Source: Pseudomonas fildesensis (GTDB lineage: Bacteria; Pseudomonadota; Gammaproteobacteria; Pseudomonadales; Pseudomonadaceae). Taken from it: 64,000 bases of DNA. Below the pieces are notes generated by a model. The model made no database searches and was not told where the DNA came from. It saw only the letters and a program-made list of their open reading frames with translations. Where the stretch lies: positions 434,001-498,000 of the forward strand of contig NZ_LFMW01000001.1 in the NCBI RefSeq assembly GCF_001050345.1, read 5' to 3'. Position numbers and translations under genes: made by a program. This document shows, one piece after another, positions 1-8,722 of this stretch (the stretch's first letter is position 1; every line of letters begins with the position of its first letter).

Positions 1-709
1 AGTTACCCGACACCCGCAGTTGCACGCGCTCGCTCGGAGTTTCAAAGAAGCCTGCCGTAGAGACGGCGTTCTGTTCCTGCAACGCCTGCTGCACGGCGGC
101 CAATGGCAGGCCTAGGGTGGCGAGCTTGAGGTTGGACAGTTCGATCCAGACCTTCTCGTCCTGTAGGCCAAGCAGATCGACCTTGCCCACATCCGGCACC
201 CGTTGCAGCTGAATCTGGATGCGGTCGGCGTAGTCCTTGAGCACCGCGTAGTCGAAGCCATCGCCGGTCAGGGCGTAGATATTGCCAAACGTGGTGCCAA
301 ATTCATCGTTGAAAAACGGCCCCTGGATATCCGGTGGCAAGGTCTGGCGGATATCGCTGATTTTCTTGCGCACCTGGTACCACAGCTCGGGAATCTGCGC
401 CGAGTGCATCGAGTCGCGGGCGATGAAGGTGACCTGTGACTCTCCGGGCCGCGAGAAGGAAACGATGCGCTCATAATCGCCCGTCTCCATGAGTTTTTTC
501 TCGATGCGCTCAGTGACCTGGCGCGACACTTCCTGGGCTGTGGCGCCGGGCCAGTTGGTCTTGATGACCATGGCCTTGAAGGTAAACGGCGGGTCTTCAC
601 TTTGCCCCAACTTGGTGTAGGACAAGGTGCCGACCACTGCCAGCAGGATCATCAGGAACAGTACGATCTGGCGATTACGCAACGCCCATTCGGAAAGATT
701 GAAACCCAT
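1..709 (-). CDS. mexK: RND multidrug efflux permease (MexK-like), N-terminal part only
   Basis: This is the first 236 residues of an inner-membrane resistance-nodulation-division drug/proton antiporter; the rest lies off the left edge. The protein opens MGFNLSEWALRNRQ, then has one hydrophobic segment at about residues 13-31 (the first of an expected 12), then the start of the periplasmic porter domain. The start codon lies 6 nt past the adaptor stop, so the two form an adaptor-permease operon. The MexK name comes from synteny: in P. aeruginosa mexK-mexJ-mexL lies beside rsmJ, as here. No outer-membrane channel gene is visible in the window, which agrees with MexJK borrowing OprM, although one could lie beyond the edge. 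Substrates cannot be read from the sequence. Confidence 0.88.
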   Translation of the reverse strand, partial: MGFNLSEWALRNRQIVLFLMILLAVVGTLSYTKLGQSEDPPFTFKAMVIKTNWPGATAQEVSRQVTERIEKKLMETGDYERIVSFSRPGESQVTFIARDSMHSAQIPELWYQVRKKISDIRQTLPPDIQGPFFNDEFGTTFGNIYALTGDGFDYAVLKDYADRIQIQLQRVPDVGKVDLLGLQDEKVWIELSNLKLATLGLPLAAVQQALQEQNAVSTAGFFETPSERVQLRVSGN

Positions 710-715
710 CGGGGA

Positions 716-1816
716 CTACTCCTTGGCCGCCAGATTCACCACACGGTTGGAACGGTCCACCGGGCGTACTTGCTGGCCCTCATGGAGCACATGCACTCCC
801 GCAGCAATCACCCAATCAGTGGGGTTAAGCCCTTCGAGCACCGGTACGGTTTTTTCACCGAAGGCGCCGATGCGTACCGGGGTGCGCTTGAGGGTATTGT
901 CCGGCTGCACACGCCAGACGTAGGACGCGCCGTTCTCCGCACTCAGCGCAGACAGCGGTACCGACAGCGCAATAACGCTGTCGGCCTGCATGAATACGCG
1001 GGCACTCTGGCCCAGTTCCGCCGGAACTTTGCCGCCGGTGAAGGCGACGCGGGCGGCGAAGGTGCGAGATTTCGGATCTGCTGAGGGTGACAGCTCACGA
1101 ATGCGCCCGGCAAAACGCTGGTCCGGCTGGCTCCACAATTCGACCGTCACCGGCTGGCCGATCTTGAACCGGCCAAAACCTTGTTCAGGCAGGCTGATCA
1201 GCACCTCGCGCTCGCCATCGGTGGCCAGGGTGAACACGGTCTGGCCGGCGGAAACCACCTGGCCGACTTCCACCGCCCGTTTGGCGACCACGCCGTCCTG
1301 CGGCGCACGCAGCACGGCATAACCGGCCTGGTTACTCGACACGTCGAACTCGGCCTTGATCTGCTTCAGGCGCGCAACACCTGCTCGGTAGAGGTTTTCG
1401 GAATTGTCGTACTGGGAGCGGCTGACCATCTGACGGTCCATCAGGGTCTTGTAGCGATCACGCTCGGAACGCACCAGGCTCAGGTTGGCCTCGGCGGCGG
1501 CGACTTGGGCGCGAGTGGCCTCCAATTGCAGGCGCACATCCTGGGGGTCGAGCTCCGCCAGCGGCTGGTTGGCCTTGACCCGCTCGCCCTCCTCCACCAG
1601 GCGTTTACTGACTTTGCCACCGATGCGAAAGGCCAGGTCGGGCTCGTAGCGGGCACGTACCTCACCTGGATAACTGTCCATCGCCTGCGCCGATGGCTGC
1701 GGTTGCACCACCATGGCCGGACGGATGGTGGTCTGGGCCGCTTCTTCGTGGCCGCAGGCGGCTAACAGGAAGACCAGGCTGACAGGCAACGCAAGGGGCA
1801 GGAAAGTACTGCGCAT
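716..1816 (-). CDS. mexJ: RND efflux periplasmic adaptor lipoprotein (MexJ-like)
   Basis: Membrane fusion protein that bridges the RND permease and an outer-membrane channel. It has 366 residues, the family length. A lipoprotein signal ends in LAAC with the lipidated Cys at residue 21. A first lipoyl-like half (GKVSKRLVEEGERV) is followed by a helical hairpin at about 90-150, the second lipoyl half (LRAPQDGVVAKRAVEVG) and beta-barrel domains. It is first in the operon with the permease, and a TetR gene is transcribed divergently, the usual local-repressor layout. Calling it MexJ depends on neighbourhood (rsmJ next door) and could be wrong in favour of another Mex-type adaptor. Confidence 0.87.
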   Translation of the reverse strand: MRSTFLPLALPVSLVFLLAACGHEEAAQTTIRPAMVVQPQPSAQAMDSYPGEVRARYEPDLAFRIGGKVSKRLVEEGERVKANQPLAELDPQDVRLQLEATRAQVAAAEANLSLVRSERDRYKTLMDRQMVSRSQYDNSENLYRAGVARLKQIKAEFDVSSNQAGYAVLRAPQDGVVAKRAVEVGQVVSAGQTVFTLATDGEREVLISLPEQGFGRFKIGQPVTVELWSQPDQRFAGRIRELSPSADPKSRTFAARVAFTGGKVPAELGQSARVFMQADSVIALSVPLSALSAENGASYVWRVQPDNTLKRTPVRIGAFGEKTVPVLEGLNPTDWVIAAGVHVLHEGQQVRPVDRSNRVVNLAAKE

Positions 1817-1909
1817 GCTGAAGGACCTTTCGCAAATGGAGCTTGGAATAATTATACTAGCCGGTATGTTATTAATACCAAACTCGCCAGTCCAGTATTA
1901 AAGGTGAAA
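1817..1909. promoter_or_regulatory. Divergent promoter/operator between efflux operon and tetR
   Basis: This 93-base gap is AT-rich against its surroundings. It holds the inverted repeat GGTAT-N7-ATACC (1863-1879), a likely TetR operator. On the minus strand a TATAAT hexamer about 30 bases above the adaptor start could be the -10 of the efflux promoter. The operator would lie just upstream of or across that promoter. This is read by eye; no transcription start is known. Confidence 0.5.
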
Positions 1910-2563
1910 ATGTCCGACAATCCTGTAAACACTAATAGCCCCGGGCGTCCCAAGGACATGGCAAAACGCCAGGCTATCCTCGAAGCAGCGAAATTCCTGT
2001 TTTTGAGCAATGGTTACGCCAATACCAGCATGGATGCCGTGGCCCTGGAGGCCGGCGTGTCGAAACTGACCGTCTACAGCCACTTCACCGACAAAGAGAC
2101 CTTGTTCACCGCCGCCGTGGTGGCCAAGTGCGAAGAGCAGTTGCCGGTGATGTACTTCGAACTGCCCGAAGGCGTGCCCGTGGAGACGGTGCTGCTGAAT
2201 ATTGCGCGGGGGTTCCATCGCCTGATCAACAGCGAGGAATCGGTGAACCTGCATCGCCTGATGATGACCACGGGCAATCAGGACGTGAAATTGTCACAGA
2301 TCTTCTTCGAAGCCGGGCCCATGCGGATGTTGCAAGGCATGGAGCGCCTCCTCAGCCGCATCGACCAGAGTGGCGCCTTGAGCATCGACAAACCGCTTAC
2401 CGCAGCCGAGCACTTCTTCTGCCTGCTCAAGGGCACGGCAAATTTCTGCTTGTTGTATGGCTGCGGTGGGCAGTTGAGCGAGGAAGCCGCCGAAGCTCAT
2501 GTGCATGATGTGGTCGGGTTGTTTATGCGGGCGTATAGGAGTGAAGCAGCTGTAAGTGGTTAG
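1910..2563 (+). CDS. TetR-family repressor, divergent from RND efflux operon
   Basis: A 217-residue TetR regulator. The N-terminal helix-turn-helix reads TSMDAVALEAGVSKLTVYSHF at about residues 32-52, and the C-terminal ligand-binding half is variable. A GTG two codons upstream could also start it, but the ATG is preferred because AAGG sits a few bases before it. Divergence from mexJK makes it the probable MexL equivalent, repressing the pump until a ligand binds. It is convergent with rsmJ. P. aeruginosa has two TetR genes here, so it could instead correspond to the neighbouring regulator, and no symbol is given. Confidence 0.85.
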   Translation: MSDNPVNTNSPGRPKDMAKRQAILEAAKFLFLSNGYANTSMDAVALEAGVSKLTVYSHFTDKETLFTAAVVAKCEEQLPVMYFELPEGVPVETVLLNIARGFHRLINSEESVNLHRLMMTTGNQDVKLSQIFFEAGPMRMLQGMERLLSRIDQSGALSIDKPLTAAEHFFCLLKGTANFCLLYGCGGQLSEEAAEAHVHDVVGLFMRAYRSEAAVSG

Positions 2564-2567
2564 CTGC

Positions 2568-2595
2568 AAGCTGCAAGTGGATGTACTTGCAGCTT
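2568..2595. terminator. Inverted repeat between convergent tetR and rsmJ
   Basis: A perfect 11-bp stem, AAGCTGCAAGT and ACTTGCAGCTT with a 6-base loop, lies between two convergent genes and is followed by a T-rich stretch. The related wording (TTGCGGCTTGTAGCT) recurs just downstream here and again before trmO near 40640, so it also belongs to a dispersed intergenic repeat family. Confidence 0.5.
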
Positions 2596-2619
2596 TTAGC
2601 TTGCGGCTTGTAGCTGCTC

Positions 2620-3402
2620 CTAAGGCTTAAGTGCTTTTTTAGGATAGATGTCATACCGGCTGGATTTACCCTCCAGCGCATGGCTTGGCTTTGGCCCTTC
2701 GATACACGGCGCCTTGCGCGGGCGCTTGACCACTACGCGGTGGCTTGCCAGGGCCAACGCTGCTGCCAGCAGGGCCGGTGCATCCGCGTCATCTCCCACC
2801 AGTGGGCGAAACAGGCGCATTTCCTTCTTTACCAGGGCGGTTTTCTCACGATGCGGGAACATCGGGTCGAGGTAGATCACCTGGGGCGGCTCGCCCTGCC
2901 AGTTGAGCATCACGTCGATGGAGTTGCCCTTGAGCAGCTTCATGCGCGCCACAATCGGCGCTACTTCAAAATCATCCGCACCGCGTGCCAGGCCGTCTTC
3001 GAGCAAGGCACCGATCAGTGGCTGACGCTCGATCAGGCTCATCTCGCAGCCCAGGCTGGCGAGTACAAACGCGTCCTTGCCCAACCCTGCCGTAGCGTCC
3101 AGCACCCGCGGTCGCACACCTTGGGCAACGCCCACGGCCTTGGCGATCATCTGCCCGCTGCCACCACCGTATAAACGCCGGTGTGCTGCACCGCCTTCGA
3201 CAAAATCCACCCGCACCGCACCCGGCGCGTCAGGCCCGAGCTGTTGCAGCTGCAGGCCCTGTTCCCCGACCTGCAGGGAAAAATCCGCATCCGCCAGCTG
3301 TAAAGGCAAGCCCAGCAGCGAAGCCCACTGCTGTGCGCGAGCCTGGAAGCCTTCGGCCAAGGCCTCGACCCGAATGCGGCTGGCCGCTGGTTGTTCGCTC
3401 AT
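2620..3402 (-). CDS. rsmJ: 16S rRNA (guanine1516-N2)-methyltransferase RsmJ
   Basis: Methylates G1516 of 16S rRNA using S-adenosylmethionine. At 260 residues it matches the YhiQ/RsmJ family. The SAM loop reads [19 protein letters not shown] at about 98-116, the catalytic region [11 protein letters not shown] follows at about 177-187, and VVKRPRKAP lies near the C-terminus. Convergent with the TetR gene and divergent from the repeat protein at 3.5 kb. Conserved neighbour of the mexJK locus in Pseudomonas. Confidence 0.94.
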   Translation of the reverse strand: MSEQPAASRIRVEALAEGFQARAQQWASLLGLPLQLADADFSLQVGEQGLQLQQLGPDAPGAVRVDFVEGGAAHRRLYGGGSGQMIAKAVGVAQGVRPRVLDATAGLGKDAFVLASLGCEMSLIERQPLIGALLEDGLARGADDFEVAPIVARMKLLKGNSIDVMLNWQGEPPQVIYLDPMFPHREKTALVKKEMRLFRPLVGDDADAPALLAAALALASHRVVVKRPRKAPCIEGPKPSHALEGKSSRYDIYPKKALKP

Positions 3403-3498
3403 GAATCGCTACGCTCAAAAATATTAAGGATCGGCAAACAGCGGCCGATAAAAACAATAGTCAGGTATTTTGCCAGAGCTGAGCGTCGACCGAGAAAA

Positions 3499-4119
3499 AT
3501 GTCAGACATTCTTCCCCTATCCATCGGTGTACTGCCGACCCACAACCACTACGGCCTGCGCAATACTCAAGCGCTCGCCGGAGTCAGTCATGTGTGGCAG
3601 GACTTCTTCGCCCGAGCGTTGGCCGAGCAGCTCGGTGAAACGCCGGACGCGCTCGCCGCCAATGCGCCTGCACCGACCGATCCAGCGGTGGAACCCAGCG
3701 AAGGCGCCGACCTGCTGGCGCAGATCCTCACCCAGCGCGACTGCGACGTTAAAGACACCGAGATCGCCCCGCCTGAGCCGCTGTTCCTGCCGATTGCCGA
3801 ATTTGAAACAGAATTGCTGCCACCGGCCGCTACGCCGTTCCCGGACGACGAAATCGTCGCCCAGCAGCGTCAGCAGAACTTCGAAAGCGGTTGGGTACGC
3901 CCGATCGTGCTCACCGCCGGCCTTCCATTGCCTGAACCGGGCCCGGCGCCGGCACCTCGCCCACTGCACCTGCCGATTGCCGAGTTCGAAATGGACCTGC
4001 TGCCGCCAGCCGCCATCCCGTTCCCTGAAGAAGAATTGGTGGCACAACAGAAGGCCCTGGACTTCGATTACTACTGGGCACGCCCGCTGATCACCCACAA
4101 CCTGCGCCTGGCCGCCTGA
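3499..4119 (+). CDS. Conserved hypothetical protein with internal duplication
   Basis: 206 residues; I do not recognise a named family. The N-terminus (about 1-48) is likely globular. Residues about 93-138 and 154-198 are two copies of one module: each has LPIAEFE followed by a short acidic linker, LLPPAA, a PFP-[DE]3 turn, VAQQ, and a W-x-RP ending. The linkers are Pro/Ala-rich. No signal peptide or membrane segment is seen. The start is the ATG before SDILPLS; an upstream in-frame ATG falls inside rsmJ and is rejected. Pro-rich proteins of this sort are sometimes autolabelled TonB, but no TonB C-terminal domain is visible. Confidence 0.78.
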   Translation: MSDILPLSIGVLPTHNHYGLRNTQALAGVSHVWQDFFARALAEQLGETPDALAANAPAPTDPAVEPSEGADLLAQILTQRDCDVKDTEIAPPEPLFLPIAEFETELLPPAATPFPDDEIVAQQRQQNFESGWVRPIVLTAGLPLPEPGPAPAPRPLHLPIAEFEMDLLPPAAIPFPEEELVAQQKALDFDYYWARPLITHNLRLAA

Positions 4120-4122
4120 GCC

Positions 4123-4821
4123 TCAGCGACACACCCACCATCGGCCCATGTCCAGATGGAAGTGATTACGGTGCGCGGCGTTGTAGTCCGGGCTCAACAC
4201 CACGTTGAAATCATCGCAGGCACTATCACGCACCTGGCGCAGAAAGCGCGCACCGTCACCCTCCCCCGGCCACTCCTTGAGCACACTGATGCTGCGCCCA
4301 TCCGCCAGACGGAAGCCGGCAATATCCAGGGCATTGGCCGAGGCATGCTGACTGAGCCGCCCTTCGGCGCGGTTATACAGGTTGCGACAAGCGAAACTGC
4401 CCAGGTGATCAACCCGCGCCACCGCCTGGCCGAACACCGCCTGGGCCGCCGGTTGCACGCTGTGGCGCTCGAACAGGGCAAACGCCACCGCCAGCGGGCA
4501 ACTGGCAAGAAAACTGCTGCTCAAGGCCACGTCGGCGCCCTGCACGCGCAAGACATTGCGCAACGGGCACACGGCATCGGCCGGCGTATCCGCTTGATGG
4601 CTGACTCGCAGGCCGGAGGTTTTCAGCACTTCATCGCACAGCGCCGGGTCATCCTGTAAGCGGCCCAGCTTAAAGCGGGTCAGAAAGTTCGGGCTGGCGC
4701 GTACGTCCAACGGTGCCCACGGGTTCCATTCGCCGGGCAACGGCACCCAACCGCGCCACACGCCCAGCGCGAATGCACCGGCCAGTAACAGCAGCACACT
4801 CATCACCTTGAGGAAACGCAC
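4123..4821 (-). CDS. Extensin-like (M15/D-Ala-D-Ala peptidase-like fold) family protein
   Basis: A 232-residue protein with an N-terminal signal anchor (about 5-25) and the extensin-like C-terminal domain. Metal-site-like motifs SQHASANALDIAGF (about 158-171) and AHRNHFHLDMG (about 215-225) resemble the HxxxxxxD...HxH set of peptidoglycan LAS peptidases, suggesting a periplasmic cell-wall enzyme, though substrate and activity are unproven. GTG start, supported by AGGA seven bases upstream. Its start lies 3 nt after the stop of the PEP-mutase-like gene, so the two are probably cotranscribed. Confidence 0.82.
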   Translation of the reverse strand: MRFLKVMSVLLLLAGAFALGVWRGWVPLPGEWNPWAPLDVRASPNFLTRFKLGRLQDDPALCDEVLKTSGLRVSHQADTPADAVCPLRNVLRVQGADVALSSSFLASCPLAVAFALFERHSVQPAAQAVFGQAVARVDHLGSFACRNLYNRAEGRLSQHASANALDIAGFRLADGRSISVLKEWPGEGDGARFLRQVRDSACDDFNVVLSPDYNAAHRNHFHLDMGRWWVCR

Positions 4822-4824
4822 CGC

Positions 4825-5652
4825 TTAATCCTTGAAGAATTGGCTGGCCTGGCTGTAGGGCATCGAGCGTTCGGTGAAGGTAAAGGTGCCCGACTCAAAC
4901 ACCTCCCGCGCCGCCCGGTAGAACTCGCCATACGCCGCCAACGCCATGGCCGAGCCCACACTGATGCGCTTGACACCCATCGCGCTCAATTGCGCCACGC
5001 TGAGTTTCAGCCCGCCGGACATCAACACATTCACCGGCTTTGGCGCGACCGCCTTGACCACCGCCAGCACTTCTTCGGCATTGCGCAGGCCCGGCGCATA
5101 GAGCACGTCGGCACCGGCTTCGGCGTAGGCCTGCAGACGGCGAATGGTGTCAGGCAAATCCAGGCGACCATGCAGGAGGTTTTCTGCGCGGGCCGTGAGC
5201 ATGAACGGGAATGGCAGGCTGCGGGCAGCGACAACGGCGGCTTCCACGCGCTCGACGGACAAATCAAAGGGGTAGATCGGGTCGATGGCGATGCCCGTGG
5301 CGTCTTCGATGGAGCCACCGACGATACCGCTCGCAGCCGCACGCAGGATGGTCTGGGCACAACCTTCGGGGGTGTCGCTGAAGCCGTTTTCCAGGTCGGC
5401 CGCGACTGGCAACGCGGTTGCCTTGGCGATCATTGCGGCGTTGACCAGCGTGTCTTCCAGGGACAGCGCGCCTTCGGCATCCGGCCGCCCCAGGCTGAAC
5501 GCATAGCCAGCGCTGGTGGTGGCCAGGGCTTCAAAGCCGAGACTGGCAAGCATGATCGCGGAACCAGCGTCCCACGGGTTGGGCATCACAAACGCGCGGT
5601 CACGCTCGTGCAAGGCCTTGAAGGTTTCGGCGCGAAGGGTTTGGGCATCCAT
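4825..5652 (-). CDS. Isocitrate lyase / PEP mutase superfamily enzyme
   Basis: 275 residues forming a TIM-barrel of the ICL/PEPM superfamily (oxaloacetate decarboxylase, 2-methylisocitrate lyase or phosphonopyruvate hydrolase-like). Seen: FVMPNPWDAGSA at the N-terminus, ADLENGFSDTPEG in the metal-binding region, GGSIEDATG, and YAPGLRNAEEV. The KKCGH motif of true isocitrate lyases is absent, so C-C or C-P lyase chemistry on a small alpha-keto acid is likely but the substrate is unknown. Upstream partner of the extensin-like gene. Confidence 0.85.
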   Translation of the reverse strand: MDAQTLRAETFKALHERDRAFVMPNPWDAGSAIMLASLGFEALATTSAGYAFSLGRPDAEGALSLEDTLVNAAMIAKATALPVAADLENGFSDTPEGCAQTILRAAASGIVGGSIEDATGIAIDPIYPFDLSVERVEAAVVAARSLPFPFMLTARAENLLHGRLDLPDTIRRLQAYAEAGADVLYAPGLRNAEEVLAVVKAVAPKPVNVLMSGGLKLSVAQLSAMGVKRISVGSAMALAAYGEFYRAAREVFESGTFTFTERSMPYSQASQFFKD

Positions 5653-5679
5653 GACTGACTCCTGGCGGGAAAAGGAGCC

Positions 5680-6540
5680 CTAGAGTAACCCCAGTTGCTG
5701 CGCTGCGGGTTCCCGATGCAAGGTTGGCAACGCCGGCAGGCCCGGCAACCGCGCCATCAACTGGTCGTGAAAACGCAGGGCCAGTTGCGCGGCGAGGCGG
5801 TTATCAGAGGTGTGCAGGAACACGTAGGGTGTGCGCCCTTCTTCGATCCAACCGGCGACTTTTTCCACCCACGGGACCAGGAACGGGTCATTGGCCTCAA
5901 GCTCCGGGTGGCCGATAAAACGCACTTGGGGAAACTGGGTCAGCGCCGCCGGGCGCGTCGGTACCTTGGGCTTTTTTGATTGGGCATGCAGCACGGCCGC
6001 CGAGGTCGACGTGCAACTGAACAGCGCACGAGGGTCGAGGCAAATGCGCTCGACGCCACGGTCGCGCAGCAGCCGATTGAGCATGCGCTCGGCATCACCC
6101 TTGGCAAAGAATTCCGGGTGGCGTACTTCCACCGCCATGGGGCGCTCCAACCCGTCGATAAAACCGGCCAGTTCGCCGAGGCGTTGCGGCGAAAAGCTCG
6201 CCGAGAGTTGCAGCCACAACGGCGACACACGCTCACCCAGCGGGCTCATCAGGCCGACGAAACTTTCCGCCGCCGGCAACTGCTCACGCAGGTCGCCGCC
6301 ATGGCTGATATCACCGGGGAATTTGGCTGTGAAACGGAAGTCCAGCGGCATGATCTCGGCCCAGCGCTGCACGGTGGCGGCCGAGGGGCGAGCGTAAAAA
6401 GTGGTGTTGCCTTCAACGGTATTGAAGACCTGGGAATAGAGGGCGAGGTAGTCGCTGGAACGGGCATCGACGGGGTACAGGTACTCGCGCCAGGCGTTTT
6501 CACTCCAGGACGGGCAACCGAGGTAGTAAGGCAGGCGCAT
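5680..6540 (-). CDS. DUF72 family protein (YecE-like)
   Basis: 286 residues; a DUF72 TIM-barrel-like protein of unknown function. The N-terminus YYLGCPSWSENAW and TFYARPSAATVQRWAEIMP are characteristic, as is HTSDNRLAAQLALRF near the end. The start is the ATG that overlaps the TGA of the upstream 100-residue gene (TGATG), pointing to translational coupling; a longer in-frame start would sit inside that gene. Confidence 0.85.
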   Translation of the reverse strand: MRLPYYLGCPSWSENAWREYLYPVDARSSDYLALYSQVFNTVEGNTTFYARPSAATVQRWAEIMPLDFRFTAKFPGDISHGGDLREQLPAAESFVGLMSPLGERVSPLWLQLSASFSPQRLGELAGFIDGLERPMAVEVRHPEFFAKGDAERMLNRLLRDRGVERICLDPRALFSCTSTSAAVLHAQSKKPKVPTRPAALTQFPQVRFIGHPELEANDPFLVPWVEKVAGWIEEGRTPYVFLHTSDNRLAAQLALRFHDQLMARLPGLPALPTLHREPAAQQLGLL

Positions 6541-6842
6541 CAGATGTGGACGTCGAGGCCCAGCACTTCCATATCCCATTCGACAAAGCCGGCGGTGGTC
6601 AGGTAGCTGGCCAGGGCGGTGGCAACGCTTTTGCTCATGGAACGCGGGAAGACCATGTCTTGCTGACGGGCAGGCAGGCCGCTGATGCGGGCGCTTGCAG
6701 AGCCCTTGGGGCTGGACGATGCGTCGGACAGGACCTCAATGAAGTCCGGCGAATCCTCGACGGACTCGTCTACCGTGACGTTTGCCTTACGCGGCTTACG
6801 CTTTAGGGGGTAGGACTGTGAGGAAAAGCCGTCTATACGCAT
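6540..6842 (-). CDS. Small conserved hypothetical protein
   Basis: 100 residues, no family recognised. The N-terminal half is basic then acidic and Ser-rich (likely disordered); the C-terminal half (SMSKSVATALASYLTTAGF) could fold as a helix followed by the hydrophobic ending VEWDMEVLGLDVHI. Stop and the next gene's start overlap as TGATG, which supports it being translated. A plausible structural part of the DUF72 operon. Confidence 0.65.
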   Translation of the reverse strand: MRIDGFSSQSYPLKRKPRKANVTVDESVEDSPDFIEVLSDASSSPKGSASARISGLPARQQDMVFPRSMSKSVATALASYLTTAGFVEWDMEVLGLDVHI

Positions 6843-7002
6843 CGATGCGAACTCGGTATCGGTGATGGCATTTTAGTGGCGCAATCCGTAGCGCGCAAAT
6901 GCTCTGGTGATAACTAGAACACATAATTTGAAAAAGGTTTAAACACGGGGGCAAATTCTGACGATTGGTGATTTTTATCCCAGACTTCCATCATTTTTGA
7001 CG

Positions 7003-7689
7003 TCAAATTATCCCGCGTTCCGCCTTGGTTTGAGCGACTTTATCGCGCAAGTACACAGGCGCTGCCTGATCCGCAGGTATCGCCTCACCGCGCTCATAAG
7101 CGAAGCGTGCCAACGTCAGCAAGTCTTCAGCATGAGGCAACATCGCGGCGTCCTGGCCAATAAGCGGCACAGAAATGCGCTCGCCATACCCCCAACCGGT
7201 ACCTGCACCGAACCAGTCTCCACTGGCATCCGCGGGCAATACGGATGCTTGCGGTGGCTGCACCGCTTCCACGCCGACCAGGCGCATTTCCCCGTCCGTT
7301 TCGCGGTAGCAACCCCAATAGACTTCATCCATGCGCGCATCAATGGCGGCGGCCACTTGCGAGGCACCGTGTTCACGCAAGGCGCGCTGTGCCAGCACGG
7401 CAAGGTTGGACACTGGCAACACCGGACGTTCCAGCGCAAAGGCCAGGCCCTGGACCACGCCAATGGCGATGCGCACGCCGGTGAATGCACCCGGGCCACG
7501 GCCAAAGGCGATGGCATCCACAGCGGACAGGGTGATGCCGGCGTCTTCGAGCAATTGCTTGATCATCGGCAGCAGCTTCTGCGCATGCAGGCGCGGGATC
7601 ACCTCGTAGTGACTTGTGACGATGCCATCGTGCAACAAGGCAACGGAGCAAGCTTCAGTCGCGGTATCCAGGGCCAGCAGGGTGCTCAT
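7003..7689 (-). CDS. tsaB: tRNA threonylcarbamoyladenosine biosynthesis protein TsaB
   Basis: 228-residue ASKHA-fold partner of TsaD in making t6A37 on ANN-decoding tRNAs. Markers: LLALDTATEACSVAL at the N-terminus and FGRGPGAFTGVRIAIG at about 68-83. The start is the ATG before STLLALD; a longer reading runs into the adk downstream hairpin. It lies downstream of adk on the same strand but is separated by a strong hairpin, so it may have its own promoter. trmO, which further methylates t6A, is also in the window at 40.7 kb. Confidence 0.94.
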   Translation of the reverse strand: MSTLLALDTATEACSVALLHDGIVTSHYEVIPRLHAQKLLPMIKQLLEDAGITLSAVDAIAFGRGPGAFTGVRIAIGVVQGLAFALERPVLPVSNLAVLAQRALREHGASQVAAAIDARMDEVYWGCYRETDGEMRLVGVEAVQPPQASVLPADASGDWFGAGTGWGYGERISVPLIGQDAAMLPHAEDLLTLARFAYERGEAIPADQAAPVYLRDKVAQTKAERGII

Positions 7690-7735
7690 CGGTGTAGGTG
7701 TCCAAGTCGAAAAAAAGTGCGCCAGTATAAACAAC

Positions 7736-7757
7736 AACGGCCCGCAAGCGGGCCGTT
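7736..7757 (-). terminator. adk intrinsic terminator
   Basis: Stem AACGGCCCGC / GCGGGCCGTT with a 2-base loop, followed on the minus strand by GTTGTTTAT. It sits just past the adk stop. Confidence 0.75.
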
Positions 7758-7779
7758 GTACATGAACCTGATCGGTTGA

Positions 7780-8613
<834 letters not shown>

Positions 8614-8656
8614 TCATAGGTAGGGTGTGCCTGAGTGCAACCCGGCCACTCAAACA

Positions 8657-8682
8657 ACGACCGCCCTGTTCCAGGCGGTCGT
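8657..8682 (-). terminator. ppc intrinsic terminator
   Basis: Stem ACGACCGCC / GGCGGTCGT with an 8-base loop, followed on the minus strand by TGTTTG, about 40 bases after the ppc stop. The remaining sequence up to the adk start carries no other gene; it must hold the adk promoter. Confidence 0.75.
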
Positions 8683-8722
8683 CGGTGTTTATCTGCAAAC
8701 CTTTGAGAACACGCGAAAAACC

